DNA of 64,000 nucleotides, from NCBI GenBank assembly GCA_015680685.1, contig MNCI01006170.1:2354-66353 (forward strand), given 5' to 3'. Made by a program: the position numbers and the translations under genes. This document shows, in pieces, positions 12,060-24,512 of this stretch. Within the stretch, counting starts at the first letter, position 1; each line of letters opens with the position of its first letter. Below the pieces are notes generated by a model that worked only from the letters and a program-made list of their open reading frames with translations, made no database searches and had not been told where the DNA came from. Source of the stretch: Gnetum montanum (taxonomy: Eukaryota; Streptophyta; Gnetopsida; Gnetales; Gnetaceae).

Positions 12060-12783
12060 GGGTTGACTTTCATTTTCATTAGTTGGCACTTTTGCATTTT
12101 GGGCATTTTAACATTCACATTTTCGTATCTTGGCACTTAGCTCTATGGAAAAAAAGACCCAAATCATACCACACTAGTAAAGAGGTAGAGTTGCACATCA
12201 CGGCCCACTACAGCTCCACTGCAACCTTGCAGAACACCACACGGTACACTGTGGTAGCCAACCTGGCAAGCATAATACACCACAGTGAGTGCCAAACTTT
12301 ATGCCCTAATACCACTAAGAATATGACTATGCTTCCACTATGCCTATTGTACACTGCATACCTTTTGAACCCCTTTTGGAGTTAACTACACTCCTATTTG
12401 GGGTGGTGTTCCATTTCTCTCTCTTTTTCCTTGCATTTTTTTGCATTTTCCACATGCAATCATGTTGTACTATGCTCGAATAGTAGTCTCCACAAGTTTG
12501 CACCCTCGTTTCAGCCAAAACCCTTAACTACACTCACCCTTGTTTCATGAAAACACTCTACAGTTTGCATCATGGACAATTCTCAACACTTAGCACCATT
12601 GGCACTTGTTCACATTGGCATTTCAGTTACCCATGCCACCTCTCGTTTGCAGCCACCACCTTGGTTGCCAATGACAAAGTCCTTGTACAATCAACAAGAC
12701 CATCCAAGGCACTCCACCTTCATTTTCTAGCAAGGCCCTCATGCGAAGGTGAGGTTAAGGCTATGTAGCCATCGACCCCTCAG
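12060..12783. other. Leader-like DNA without a recognised gene
   Basis: The stretch downstream of the TATA box has frequent in-frame stops and repeated words such as TTGGCAC and CATTTT. A 100-codon open frame (12083-12385) has no family resemblance. I see nothing to annotate as a gene. Confidence 0.3.
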
Positions 12784-13584
12784 TGATTCCAGCCATTGAT
12801 GTTTTCAGTTATTACAATATGCACTCATCAGCTACATTTATGACATCTAGTTTTTAGAGTAGTAGTAGATCTCTTGTAGTTTGTTTATTCAAAAGTTAGA
12901 ATATTTTTCCTAAGTGCCCACATCAGAAGTCATTGAGTAAATAGATCTTTATTCAAGAACTGTTGTACCTAAGCATGATAATGTGTGCGGAAACAAAGAT
13001 GAACTTTGTGAGACACCTTGTAGCATTCTAGATAGATTAAATTTTTCATTTATGCATTTAATATTTTTAGTTAGTTATTTAATGTTTTTTAGTAATTAAG
13101 CTAATTAAGTAAGATAAGATAGATAGATTAAATACATAAGTACGACCACTTCGAGCATAAACATGTATTTGGTTGGTAACCCTAGTAATGTTATTGCTTG
13201 GTTTGCCTAGTGGCATAGCACTTGGAAATCCCAGCAACAAGTACATGGGTTCAAGATGTGTATGACAAGTGGCACCAAATGCTTATGTTACAACTAATTA
13301 GACATGAGTTAAGTCATTTGATCTTAGTAGTATTAAATCATTTTATCTTTATATTTTAGTGCCAAAAATCCTACAAATATAAAATCATATACCTCAATTA
13401 CACTTAACCATACCATGTACATCACAAGTGTAATTAGGAAGACAATGAACAACCTCAAGGTAAGGTTCACTGCTAGGACAACTAGTGTATTAGAGAACAT
13501 AGAGTCCTTGGAATTCGATTGGATCGCATGTGAATGCTTCGTGATTTGTATGGTTGAGCATAGTAGTACCTTCACCACTCATCA
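12784..13584 (+). repeat. Isolated LTR (solo or 3' LTR) of the TGATG...CATCA family
   Basis: The right end CACCACTCATCA and several internal words match LTRs G, C and A: GTTAGAATATTTTTCCTAAGT, TGTACCTAAGCA, GTACGACCACTTCGAGCAT and GGTTCAAGATGTGTATG. The left end is inferred at TGATTCC (12784). No primer-binding site follows and no internal region is attached in the same orientation, so it is probably a solo LTR. Flanks CTCAG and CATAG are too different to call a target duplication. It abuts and truncates the minus-strand accessory ORF of unit B2. Confidence 0.7.
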
Positions 13585-13599
13585 CATAGCTTTCTGTTA

Positions 13600-14405
13600 A
13601 GGCAAGGGAATGGAAGTGTTGGCTTCCCTATCTTCCTTTCTTCAAACCACTTCTAAATCTCCATAAAGTAGACTTGTGCGAGATTGATGTTGTATTTTTC
13701 CATTAGAATCACACTTCCTATAGCCACATAGGTGAACAATCTACTTAGTCCTTTAGCTAAAAATAAGTGGTATGTGCCAATTTTGAAATAGATTCATTTC
13801 TTGAGAATTAACTCATTGTATCCTTTGTCTTCCTTGTCATATGTCCATTTTAGCCATACTTTCTTGGTGTCACAATCTAATCTTATGGATAGATATGCTA
13901 TTTTCACCCCTTCATTGGGTATGTTCAAAGCTTTTACTATGGCCTTGACTAAATATGGGACTAAGAGTCCTCTAATGTTGACTATGATGCCCTCTTCCTT
14001 ATTGTGCCAGAACTAATAGGTTTCCCCAAGGTACCATTCACCACTATTAGATAGGATAGGCCATAGTGGTAATCCCTTAAGTTGTGTCTTTACTACTTCT
14101 AAAGTAAACTCTGTGAATGGGACAAATTTCATCTCCACAATGATTGTGGTTAAGATGGAATTCTCTTCTATAGCTTAGAGGTAGTCTTGTAACATCATGA
14201 ATTATTGTCCTTGAACTTGTGGTTCCTTTACCTCTCCTTGGGCTAACTGTCTAGTAGCAAGTGTTTCTTGATGAATACTAAAGGATTGGATTCCCTGCTT
14301 TGCATGTTCTGGTTCTTGTCTTTTGATTCAACCTCTACCTTGGCCTCTTATTTGTTTGCTTGTGTGTTGTGAGGGTCCTCCTTATGCTTCTCTATTTTGG
14401 ACCAT
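13600..14405 (-). pseudogene. Accessory ORF of unit B2 (truncated)
   Basis: The reading starts at the ATG at 14405-14403 on the minus strand. It is preceded by ATGATTGCAA, the position of the splice acceptor in the other copies, here AA instead of AG. The protein aligns by eye with the accessory ORF of element D: a stop at or next to codon 7, the block YLGETY then a stop then FWHN (D: YLGEMY stop FWHN), VNIRG before AIVKALNIPN, and YFKIGTYHLFLAKGLSR. The VxG...AI..LNLP pattern resembles the plant transposon-protein family often listed as Transposase_32; this is a resemblance from memory. The C-terminal half is cut off by the LTR at 13584. Confidence 0.7.
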
Positions 14406-14695
14406 TTGCAATCATTCAAGGGTTTTGAATTACTAAGGTATTCTCATATACTCTTAACGGTTCTATACCTTACTTATACCCTTAGTTACATTAAGTTCTT
14501 AGTTTATTGTGATTGTAGAGTTAGAAAAATTTTAAAAAGTTATCCTATAAGTGTTGATTTTCTTATAACCCTTCACAATTGTCTATTTTGTGCATATTCA
14601 TGGCTCGTAATGATGGTTGTCATTCCTTAAGAGAATTATTTAAGTGTTCTAGCATTAATATGATTGATTTTTTTATTAAAAATTTTAAGTTTTCT
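14406..14695 (-). other. Probable intron before the B2 accessory ORF
   Basis: On the minus strand, AAGGGTAATGATG near 14695 aligns with TAGGGTAATTAAC in element D and is a plausible donor. The acceptor region TTGAATGATTGCA(A) at about 14420-14406 aligns with CATGTGATTGCAG in D. The terminal AG is AA here, so splicing at this site would be lost. The donor is weaker evidence than the acceptor. Confidence 0.5.
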
Positions 14696-14899
14696 TTCAT
14701 CATTACCCTTAAAATACCTTCCAGGTGTTAGAAAATTTTGATAAAATGGCTCATGTTTTCCTCACTAGCATCTCCCAAGACTAAGATGAGCAATCTGGGA
14801 TTAAATAGATTCAAAAATCATGAAAATCAGAGTGATAATGTGCAAGATATGGCTTGGGAAAGCTAGGAGGTCAAAGCTTAGAGCATGAAAGAAAAATGA

Positions 14900-15030
14900 A
14901 AAAATCTCTATTAACTCAAATGAAGATTAGGCCAGACCTAATATTCGAGGCTAAATATTTTGCTCAATTTGATATTAGGCCAGACCTAATATTGGAGGCT
15001 AAAGATTTTCATTTTTTGTGAAGTTCTAAG
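14900..15030 (-). promoter_or_regulatory. Palindromic repeats of the B2 internal promoter region
   Basis: Two copies, 48 bp apart, of the palindrome-containing word ATTAGGCCAGACCTAAT (14926-14942 and 14974-14990; arms ATTAGG/CCTAAT) sit in the place where D, F and B1 carry their own different repeats, between the 3' UTR and the accessory ORF leader. No clear TATA box is left. Confidence 0.5.
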
Positions 15031-16590
15031 GATAAAAAAATAATGATATTTCAATGACTAGAAGGCTTAACGCTTATTCAGAGGGTATAGGCTATGGATA
15101 GATTCACATTTTTCAAGAATTTATCATTGAAGGTACATAAAGAAGGAATCTCAAATTATCAAAGTTTGTGAAGTGTGGATAAGATGGATAAGAAGGGTAA
15201 TGAATCCATGTTGGTAGAATGGATAGTTTGAATGATAGGAGAAGTTTTCTTGATGTTTTTTGATGATTCAAGATGCTTTAGAATCACTTCATAGGTATAA
15301 GATAAAATAGCTATATACGTGGATCCTTCCCAAAGTAGGCTCCAACCCTTAACTCCCTTGTATAATCACACATAGAAGTATCCTTAGGTACTTAAGGAGT
15401 TGAATACACATACTTGTTTAGCAAAACACACATGTTAGTACCACCAAAATTGGAAAAATAACTCTATGTTATACAAGACCACAAGTTTTAACTATTCTTA
15501 TAGTGAGATGAGATGGACTTATAAGGGATTACAAAAATTGGGATGTGAGGTATCTTACCATATGCATAATTAATTCTTGTGTTTTATTAGTGGTTAAAGT
15601 AATCACTAGCCTTTTTGTCCAAGGTTCAAACCAACTCCAAACCACATTCTAGTGACATCACATTCTTTCATCTCTTGGAATTACAACTATAAGAATATCA
15701 ACGTTGCAAAGAGGATTGTCACTTGGCGTATTGTGCAAGGAAGGATTTTATTCATGGAATGTTGTTTTATTTTTTAGATTTGTGAGAAGCTGCATACCTT
15801 CAAGGATGGGTAACATGTCTTTCAAGTGGGACCCCAAGAAATTTATTCTATGCTCTTTTATTTTTTTTCTATGTCAACCTTTCAATGTAGCACTTATTTT
15901 ACTCTTACTCCCATTTTTTGTTAGATCTACACATAATAATAGAAAAGAATCCACAAATCCCCTTGATGTCACACCCTTTTCATTCCCTCTTAGGTCTTCT
16001 CTTTTCAATCCAGGAATAATGATCACAAGTTTATTCTTAGTTGTATGATGGAAAAGAATATCATTATGGCCATGGTAAGAATCTCTTATTAATTAAATGA
16101 GTGGATGGATGATGTGGCTCATTGTTCAAATAATGAGTTCCTTATGACTAGATATCATAGAGAAATCTTCACCTTATTGGACTACATCTTGCCTTTATTT
16201 ATAATGTGTCTTATTAGTAAGAAAAATTATTTATATATGGTTTGAAAACAAAGTACAAAAGAAATGAAAAAGATAGCAAGAATTAAGAAAAGGTGTAAAG
16301 AATGAAAAATGTTAAAAGAATAAAAAATTTCAAAGAATTGAAAGATATGATAAAGAATGTCAAAAATTTAAGAAATGAAAAGTATCAAGAAATGAGAAAA
16401 CATTAAAGAATGTGAAAAATGGAAAGAAAATGAAAAGTTTAGCAAGTTACCTATGGTACTATATTAACACCCTCATGACTATTATTAAAATCAATTAAAT
16501 GGAAGATAGAATAAGTAGAAGACTAGTGAGTAGATTAGGTAGACTCCTTGAAATATTTGTAATATGGTTTGACTTGTTGGATATTGGTAA
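15030..16590 (-). other. 3' UTR of unit B2
   Basis: Read on the minus strand it begins with the T-rich tract (A-rich at 16230-16440 on the plus strand) and runs leftward through the conserved element-wide words: the ACCTTCAAGGATGGGTAACATG motif complement (15795-15825), GGGTGTGACATCAAGGGG (complement near 15960) and the GGGAAGGATCCAC word (near 15330). It is collinear with the B1 copy at 19250-20730 and with element C at 36880-38500. Confidence 0.7.
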
Positions 16591-16599
16591 GGATAAGCT

Positions 16600-18850
16600 T
16601 ATGTGGATAGGATGGATAGTGGATATGTAAGGCACCAAATGGATAAGGAACTTGCACAATGTATGGTCCCTTCCAAAGTATGAAATTTAGCATTTTTGGG
16701 TAAATGACTAGGATTATAATAAAGGACCTTATCACTAAGTTGTATGGTTACATGTGTTATCCATGTATCATGCCTAAGTTTGGAGTAATTCTTATAGACT
16801 TCACTACTCATGAGTGCCACTAGATGATTCTCATCTAGAAGTTTTAGGTTCATTAGACATTCCTTTTGGGCTAAGCTCATATGGAGGTCAAGTTCATTGG
16901 CAGTAGCTAAAGTGTGAAGCTCTTCCTAGATTGGAAGTGCTAAAAACTTGTCATAGACCAACGCTTATGGTGTTTACCCTTTAGGTAGTTTCTAGGATGT
17001 CATATAGCCTCATAGAGCATCATTTAATTTATCACTCCAATCCCTTCTAAACCTACTAACCATCCTAGTGAGTATTCTAGTAATTTTGTAGTCAGTGACT
17101 TTGGCTTGACCATTTGCTTGGGGATGGTATGGTGTTGTTAGCTTATGGCTCACCCCAAGTTGTTGCATGAGCTTCTCAAATGTTGCCTTGGTAAAGTGAG
17201 TTCCATTATCTGATATAAGCATTCTTGGTACTCCAAATCTATTCACCATGTGTTGTTGGAAAATTTTGATAACTATCTTTGTTGTGCAGTGTTTTACTAC
17301 TACCGCCTCTACCCATTATGTGCACTAATCCACAGTCACAATAATATATGATTTTCCATTTTACATTGGTTGAATGGGCCTCATAAAATCAATTCCCTAG
17401 ATATCAAAAGGTTCTAGTGGCTATATCCAGTGTTGTGGCCCCTTGTATTTGGCCATAATTTCTCCATCTCTTTGGTAGCATTCACAAGATTGTGTGAAAA
17501 TATAAGCATCTCTAAATAAAGTAGGCCAAAATTAATCCACCATCAGTAATTTGACTATCGTTCTATGCCTTTTGTAGTGGCCACCACATGGCCCTTCATG
17601 GATATCTTGTAAAACTCTATATTCATTACCTTCTAGCACACACCATCTAACAAGCCCATCTACATAGATCTTGTATAGATTACCATTGATTTCCATGTAC
17701 CATTTTGCTCTATGAAGGAATTACTCACATTTTATTCTACTCCATTCAACAAGAAGCTCTTATTTGTTTTAGATAAGTCAGGTACTCTATGGTCCATGGC
17801 TTTCCTATTGAATTTATAGCCTTTATTGTTCTGGTAAACAGATTCTCATCATGAAATTGGTTTGATAGAGATTACACTTGATTGTTTGAATCCCATTTCA
17901 ACCTTGATAAATTATTAGCTACTAAATTTTCTATTCCTTTCTTATCAATCATTAGGATGTCAAACTCTTGAAGAATCACAAGCCATCTTATTACTCTAGG
18001 ACTGACTACTAGTTTTTTCATTAAACATTGGATGGCACTATGATTAGTGTGGACATAGAATTGAAACCCAAGTGCATAATGTCTAAATTTTTCAAGCGTG
18101 TACACCACGACCATAATCTCCTTTTTAGTTGTGGTGCAATTTAATTATGCTTCACTGATTTTCTTTTTGTCATAGTGTATGTAGTATGGTCTTTTCTAAT
18201 CATTAAGTTGTGTCAGTACTCCACCAAGCACACAGCTAGAAGCATCAGTCATGATATGAAAAGTCTTGAGTAATCCAAACCTTGGAGGATTAGTATCTCT
18301 ACTAATTTTTTCTTCAAAGCTTTTAATGCCTTTTCACATGACTTAGTCCACTCAAAGGATGCATCCTTCATCTTGAGTTCTACAAGTGGTTTGGCTATCT
18401 TTGAAAAGTTTTTGATGAATCTTCTATAATATCCTATATGGCCTAAAAAGGATCTTACATCTTTCATTATTTGTGGTTGTTGAGTGATGTTTTGGATGAA
18501 TTTGATATTTTTTGGATCTAACTCAATATCCGTTTGGGATATTTTATGTCCTAGTACTATGCCTTCCTAGACTATCATATGGCTATTCTACTAGTTGAGA
18601 TTCAAATTGGTTTCAACACATCTCTTAAGTACCAGCTCTAACCTATCCAATGCTTGTTTGAAATATAGCCCATATGTTGAAAAATCATCTAGGAATACTT
18701 TAACACCATTTCTTATCTACTTCTAAAAGATACTTAATACTAGTCTCTGGAAGTTGGTTGGTGCATTACAAAGATCAAAGGGCATCTATTTGTAGGCAAA
18801 CATTCGCCATGTACTGGTGAACTTTAAGATTGATTGATTAACTTTAAGAT
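16600..18850 (-). pseudogene. pol remnant of unit B2: RT C-terminal part, RNase H, integrase
   Basis: On the minus strand, RT resumes at about 18830 (MPFDLCNAP), continues through SFLGHIGYYRRFIKNFSKIAKPLVEL (18460-18380), then RNase H (LNCTTTKKE...YTLEKFRHYALGF...HTNHSAIQCLM, 18150-17880), then integrase with MVNRFGVPRMLISDNGTHF (second catalytic Asp present) and PYHPQANGQAKV (17249-17090). The integrase C-terminal words SLAQKE and LLDENHLVAL follow to about 16600. Several stops occur. The N-terminal half of RT is missing: the sequence joins B1 DNA at about 18855. Confidence 0.85.
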
Positions 18851-18859
18851 TCTTATTAT

Positions 18860-19250
18860 CTCTTTGTACTTATCCTTTATAGTATCTTCTAGGCGTTAGG
18901 AATTTTTGGCTTAAATTTTCAAATTTTCATTTACTTATATTGTGAAATGCATCACCTTCTCTTCCCATGACTAAGTTGAGCACTTTGGGATCAACAGGAT
19001 TTAAGAATTTTGGAAATCAAAGCTATGAGGGAAAAGTTATTGCCTTTGGAAAAGAACTACAGAAACTCTCTTGTTGCAAAATGAGGAAGTAAAAAATTTC
19101 ACTAACTCTCACATGTATATATACTATTTTTATATGTGTGACATCATATATCAAACATCATAGATATGACATCGTAGGTACCTATGACATCATAAATATG
19201 ATGTCACCATTAAAAATTTCAAATTTTTCATTGATTTTTCTTTGAAAAAA
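18860..19250 (-). promoter_or_regulatory. Internal promoter-like region of unit B1
   Basis: It is homologous in position and flanks to the B2, D and F internal promoters. On the minus strand there are five GATGTCAT or GATGT words, some paired head to head (19125-19210), then a TATA-like run (ATATAAAAATAG, near 19125), then a leader. The leader ends in AAGGATAAGTAC, aligning with the proposed splice donor of D (TAGGGTAATTAAC). Homology stops abruptly at about 18855, where pol of B2 begins, so no accessory ORF follows. Confidence 0.5.
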
Positions 19251-20730
19251 TGAGTCAAATGGAATATCTGGAAGATAGTAAGCCTTTCCATAGGATGTTG
19301 GAGTAGCCATGATGCTCAGCTTTCAAAAATTAGGTGTTTAAAGCCCATAAGGAAGGAATCTCAGTTAATGAAAGTTTATGGTATGGATAAGAAATGGATA
19401 ATGAATTTTTGAAGAACAGATGGAAAGTTTATTATGTCTAAATTATTCTAAAAGGTACAACATGATGTGGAATTGCTTGCCAAGTATGAAAAACAAGAGT
19501 TATACAAGTGGGTCCTCCCCAAAGCAAGCTCCAAACCTTAGTGCCCTTCTATAACCATGCCTAAAAGTGTCATTAGCCACTCAAGAGGTTGAATGTAAGA
19601 CATACCTATCTAGTAAAACACACATGTTAGTATCACCAAATTAGGAAAATAATTCTATATTATAAAAAACCACAAGTTATAACTATTTATATAGTAAGAT
19701 GAGATGGACTTAGAAGGGATTGCAAAAATCAGGACGTGAGGTGTCATACCATAGGCATAATGAATCCTTGTGTGTTATTAATGGTTAAAGTAATCATTAA
19801 CCTTTCTTTCCAACATTCAAACTGAGTTCAAACCACATTCCAGTGACATCACATTATTTCATCTTTTGGATTTACAACCATAAGACTACCACTATTGCAA
19901 GGAGTATTACCATTTAGCGTATTGTCCAAGGGAGGAGTTTATTCATTGCACGTTTTATTATTATTTTTAATTCATGAGAATCCACCTACCTTCAGGCATG
20001 GGTAACATGTATTTCTAGTGGAAGCCCCAGAAATTTATTCTTGTGCATTTATTTTATTTTTTTAATTATGTCAACCTTACTAGAGGACTACCTTAAGGCA
20101 TGGGTAACATGTCTTTCTAGTGACATGGTAAGGCAACATTTATTATACTCTTACTCCCATTTTTTCTTTTGATCTACAAGGTTATAATATAGCCTAAGCA
20201 ACAAGATAGAACTCACAATAGTAAACCAAGAGAATCCACAAATTCCCTTGATGTCACACCCTTTTCATTTCCACCAGGTTCTTCATTTTTTAATCCCGAA
20301 ACAGCAATCACAAGTTTATTCTTAGCTTTATAATGGAAAGAATACCATTATGGCCATGGTAAGAACCTCTTATTAATGGAATGGGTGGATGATTTTTGTG
20401 GTCTCACTATACAAATAATTAGTCCCTTATGATTGCTAATATAGAGGAATCTTCACCTTATTGGGACTACATCTTACCTTATATAATGTGTTTTCTTAAC
20501 AATAAAAAATATGTACAAAGAACATAAAAATAGAGTATGAAAAAGATAGTAAGAATGAAAAAAATAAAAAATCTTAAAAGAATGAAAAAACATAAATTTT
20601 TTTTTTGAAAAGTATAAAATAATGGAAAAAAATTGTATCAAGAAAATATGATAAGGTATGAAAAGAATTTAGAAATAAAAAAGAATTATGAAACAAAAAA
20701 TTAAAAAGAACTTATTAATTTTTGAATCAT
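19250..20730 (-). other. 3' UTR of unit B1
   Basis: It is collinear with the 3' UTR of B2. It holds two copies of the conserved motif GGCATGGGTAACATG (19987-20015 and 20088-20120), where B2 and C have one. The A-rich block 20500-20710 is the minus-strand T-rich tract that follows gag directly in this unit. Confidence 0.7.
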
Positions 20731-20734
20731 GATG

Positions 20735-23396
20735 AGATATCTCCCCCACAACTGAACTTATGGATGAGTATTTGGAAAATGAACCCTGGTTCCCCTGGGT
20801 CATACACTTGAGGTTTCTTACTTACCATCCTAAATGACTTAGTGTTTTAGTTATCATTCCACGTAATTGTGATGGTAATTAAATTTTTATCATCTAAGTC
20901 CTTAGTTCCTCTTTCTACTAGTGTATGATTATAGTTTAGTCTTTCTATTTGTAAGTTCTTAGTTGGGGTCACTTCCTTAGAATGGGAATTAATAAGTGCT
21001 TTAGATTGTTCCATGCATGTTTTGGACAACTGAAAGTTCTTAGTAGTTGGCCACTAGGTGTCTTTTGATTTAGTAGTCCCTACTCTCTCTTGTGAACAAA
21101 CTTGTTTCTCACATTTTTCATGGACTAGTGTAATGAATGTGTTGACATTTTGAAAGGTCTATCCATAACTACACCATTTTTCTTCAGTAGTAATGCATTG
21201 AATTACCTGTCTCTCCACACTCATAGGTTCATTTGTTATGTTTTGCATTAGATTGGTAATGGATTTTGACCCTTGCATAGGATTTGAAGATATTATTTCA
21301 GTGATGAAGGGTGTTGCACCTAGCAAGCCTTGTGCTAGTTTTAATGAGCCAGTAGGTCTACAAGTTTTATGTTCATGTGTAGAAACTATCCTAAACAAAG
21401 GACATTGTCAAGGCTATGGTTGAAATATACTAGCATTATCATTTACACATATGTTTATGACACAAGTGGCATTTTTATGTTGATGTTGTGGTGCCAATCC
21501 TTCTTGTGTTATTGGTGGTGACATATGATGAAGGGAAGTATAAGAATATTAAGGATGTCATGGAGGATAAGAGGTTTGAGATGGTGATCCCATAGGAGAT
21601 GCTACAAGTTGATGATATTTAGGAGAGTGATAGTAGTATTTCAAGGTAGAGGAAGTAGAATCATTTAGAGAAAAAAGTTGTTGAACATAGTACTTATACA
21701 AGTCTAGCTGACAAAATGGTATTACTAGTTTGGTGATGGCATCCCACACAACTGTGGGTTTTGCCACTATGGTTGATAGTAGTTCTAAGGTTGATAGGAC
21801 ATCCCACTGAAATAGTATGGTTGCTGGTAGGATTGTCTATAATTACCTTGTTAGTAAGGTAATTTCTTAGGCATTTGCTTTTGTATGAACTTGGGATTCA
21901 AAGCAGAGGCTCCAAACTCATGTAGATGTAACATAACTAGGAAATAGCCCATTGGATGATCATATTGGCATATGTTACATCCATCATCATCGTCTATATT
22001 TGAGTCAGAAACCTCTTCTATTATGGTTTTTTTCCCTTTTTTCTTATAAGTGTTTCTACCTATTTCATTGGACTTTTCCATCTATTTTTTTATCACTTGA
22101 TTCTTTCTACACTACCTTCTCCTCTATGGTTTTCACATAGGTCATAAATTTTTCATTTATCAACTCCCACATATTATCTATCCTTATTTCAAGTTTAGTG
22201 ATACAGTTTTGTATTGGCAATGTTTGTTGTGAAATCACCTCATTAATAGCTACGTATTTTTCCTCATCATAGATATGGACCCCTTTCTTTTGAAGATTTG
22301 GATCCTAGTTATGTTCCTCTACATTCTCTCATTTATATAGCTCTCCTTTCTTTTACCATTTTCTCAACTAGCCTTTGTATCTACTGGGCATGATGGGCTT
22401 TCAATTTGGATAACCGAACTTGGTTATAAATCCCAAGGCTCTCTCTCATTTGATTAGGAAGCCCATCTATGATGTGGAAAAGTTTTTCTTTTTAAGAGAA
22501 ATCATGGCTTGGACATCTATGTAGTAGTGAATAGTATCTATCCAAGGCCACATCTAAGGATTCATGTTTTTCTTGCCTTCATCCTTGAATTTCTTTTCTT
22601 AGGTTGAACACTCATGCATAGGTTTGGACCATCGATGGATTGAATTTTGTTCCAACAATCTATACCAAACTTTAAAATCATCAACTAGTGTCCTAGGAAA
22701 GAGCTTAAGCCTTTTACACTCACTCTTGATGTTCTGCAAGGCATAAGCATCATGGAAGACTTGTAATTGATGTTGTGTATCAGAGTTATAGCTTCCTAAA
22801 AATTTAGGAATTTTATTCATATCAAGCCTTTTGATGTGACTTTTCCTTTGATGCCTATGGGGTATTCTATCTACCTCTATTATCTACATCATTCTCCTAA
22901 TAGCAAATAAGGGTCCATCATTATCAAACATGTTGTGGTGATAATTTCTATTTCTAGTTATGTGATTAAGATGATTTTATTCATGCTCACACTAATGATC
23001 TTGCTTATTTTTACTTCTATCTTCATCTTGATCCCTATTTCTATACCTATGTTCATCTTCATCAAAACTAGACATGAAACAGAAGGAGGAAGATGGTGAA
23101 TTGGGAGAATCACCATGGCTCCTATATTTTCCCTTTTAATCCATTGATGAATCTCTTCTATGTTTAGAGGAGGTCCTAGTCCTTGAGGCCCTCCTTGTTC
23201 TAGAACTTACTCCATCTCCTCTAAAAGTATCTACATGAGTTAAACATATCCTTTGAATGTAGTAAGGGTCTAAATAAGCATAGGAAACCCCTACTTGTGA
23301 TTGTTTACTCTAGTTTTCCTTAGTATAGATCCTATCATTTCTCCTACTCGTGTTTTCATTATATGATGTATTCTTGGCCCTATTAGAAGAAGACAT
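20735..23396 (-). pseudogene. gag pseudogene of unit B1, followed by no pol
   Basis: The start ATG is at 23396-23394 (MSSSNRA), matching MSSS starts in F, H and G and lying about 110 bp past the primer-binding site. The conserved N-terminal motif KEN(stop)SKQSQVGVSY follows. The gag core lies at 22850-22600 (LDMNKIPKFLGSY, VFHDAYALQNI, KLFPRTLVDDFKVWYR). The zinc-knuckle-like CNICQYDHPMG is at about 21975-21945. A long C-terminal tail ends near GGDIS (20740), equivalent to GGYPPF at the end of gag in element D. As in D, gag is followed straight by the 3' UTR, so the unit is a pol-less derivative. Confidence 0.75.
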
Positions 23397-23509
23397 GATT
23401 TTATTTGATAACGTGTGTGACATAAAATATTAACATTTTTTAAAAGTTAAATCGTTAATACTTTTATAGCAATCATTTATAATCTATCTAATCTAAATAA
23501 CTAGCATCA

Positions 23510-23527
23510 TCCTTGGCAATAGCACCA
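23510..23527 (-). other. Primer-binding site of unit B1
   Basis: On the minus strand, TGGTGCTATTGCCAAGGA lies one base past the LTR end. It differs from the complement of plant tRNA-Asp 3' ends (TGGCGCCGTTGCCGGGGA) at five positions, all C-to-T or G-to-A. Confidence 0.75.
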
Positions 23528-23528
23528 A

Positions 23529-24512
23529 TGATGAATGATAGGTACCCCTATGCATAACCATATGAATCACAAGTGTTCATGCACAATCTGATCAAATTCC
23601 ATGGATGGGACTAGTTGTGGCATCTAGATTATTAAGCCTTGCTCATAAGACACTATCTTCCCACTTGGGCTAGTAGTAGCTTTCTCGCATATGATTTAGT
23701 CCAAAGTGAGACAAATGATAATTAATGTTGTTAGGCCTTGATTACTCCTAGTGATAAACATAACTAAGAATGAAATTTAATCCTAAGTCTAAGTAATGAT
23801 AGTAATGTAAATCTAATTTATCCTATAGTAATAAGCATCTAGCCTTGGCTTACCGTACACATCTTGGGCTCATGTAACCATTACTAGGCTACTAAGTATT
23901 ATGCTCCTAGGCAAACCAAGCTATAACACTACTAGGATTACCAAATGATTACACTTAAATGCTTGAAACTAGTCATGTTCATTCTACTTTACTAACGAAC
24001 AAGTAAAGTAAAATACTTGGAAATGTAAATGATTAAACTAAGAAAAGAGTAAAAATTATGCTAATTAAAACAATAAAACTTAGTGGATGCTACAATGATG
24101 AAAAACAATCTTGATCTTTATTTCTGATCATGAACTATGCCCAAGTATGCTTCACTCAAATAAAGATTTCATACTACTCAACACCACACTACAGTTATTT
24201 ACTATATTGCTAAAACTATGAAAAAAAATTGCAAGAATTTACCTAAGGATGGAATGAAACTTCCCTGGATCATGTGCCCAAGTATCGTATTTATAGGTAG
24301 GCACACATCCTATGATATCAAATATCTGATGACATAGCATGTGCTACGATATCATATATGCAATATCATAATGGATCAAAAATTAACTTTTTGTAAAACC
24401 TATGTGACATAGCATCTATGATGTAGTAGCCAACTAAGATACATTGATAGGGATGCTACAATGTAGATGCAATGTAGCATCTATGAAATATCAACCAACT
24501 AATGATTCATCA
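23529..24512 (-). repeat. LTR shared by F (3') and B1 (5'), 984 bp
   Basis: In plus coordinates it starts TGATGAATGATAGG and ends GATTCATCA, the reverse complement of the family termini. A TATA box (TATTTATA complement, 24288-24295) follows a U3 with palindromic GATGCTAC/GTAGCATC and GATATC words (24300-24510). The B1 primer-binding site and gag lie to the left, and the accessory ORF of F ends at its right edge. One LTR therefore serves two internal regions, as in tandem elements formed by recombination. Confidence 0.8.

Noticed and set aside
12784-13588. Target-site duplication CTCAG/CATAG around the isolated LTR
   Set aside because: Two of five bases differ and the left LTR end is itself inferred, so the match is not evidence.
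15704-16048. 114-codon hydrophobic plus-strand open frame
   Set aside because: It lies antisense within the conserved 3' UTR of unit B2. The homologous regions of B1, C and F do not keep the frame.
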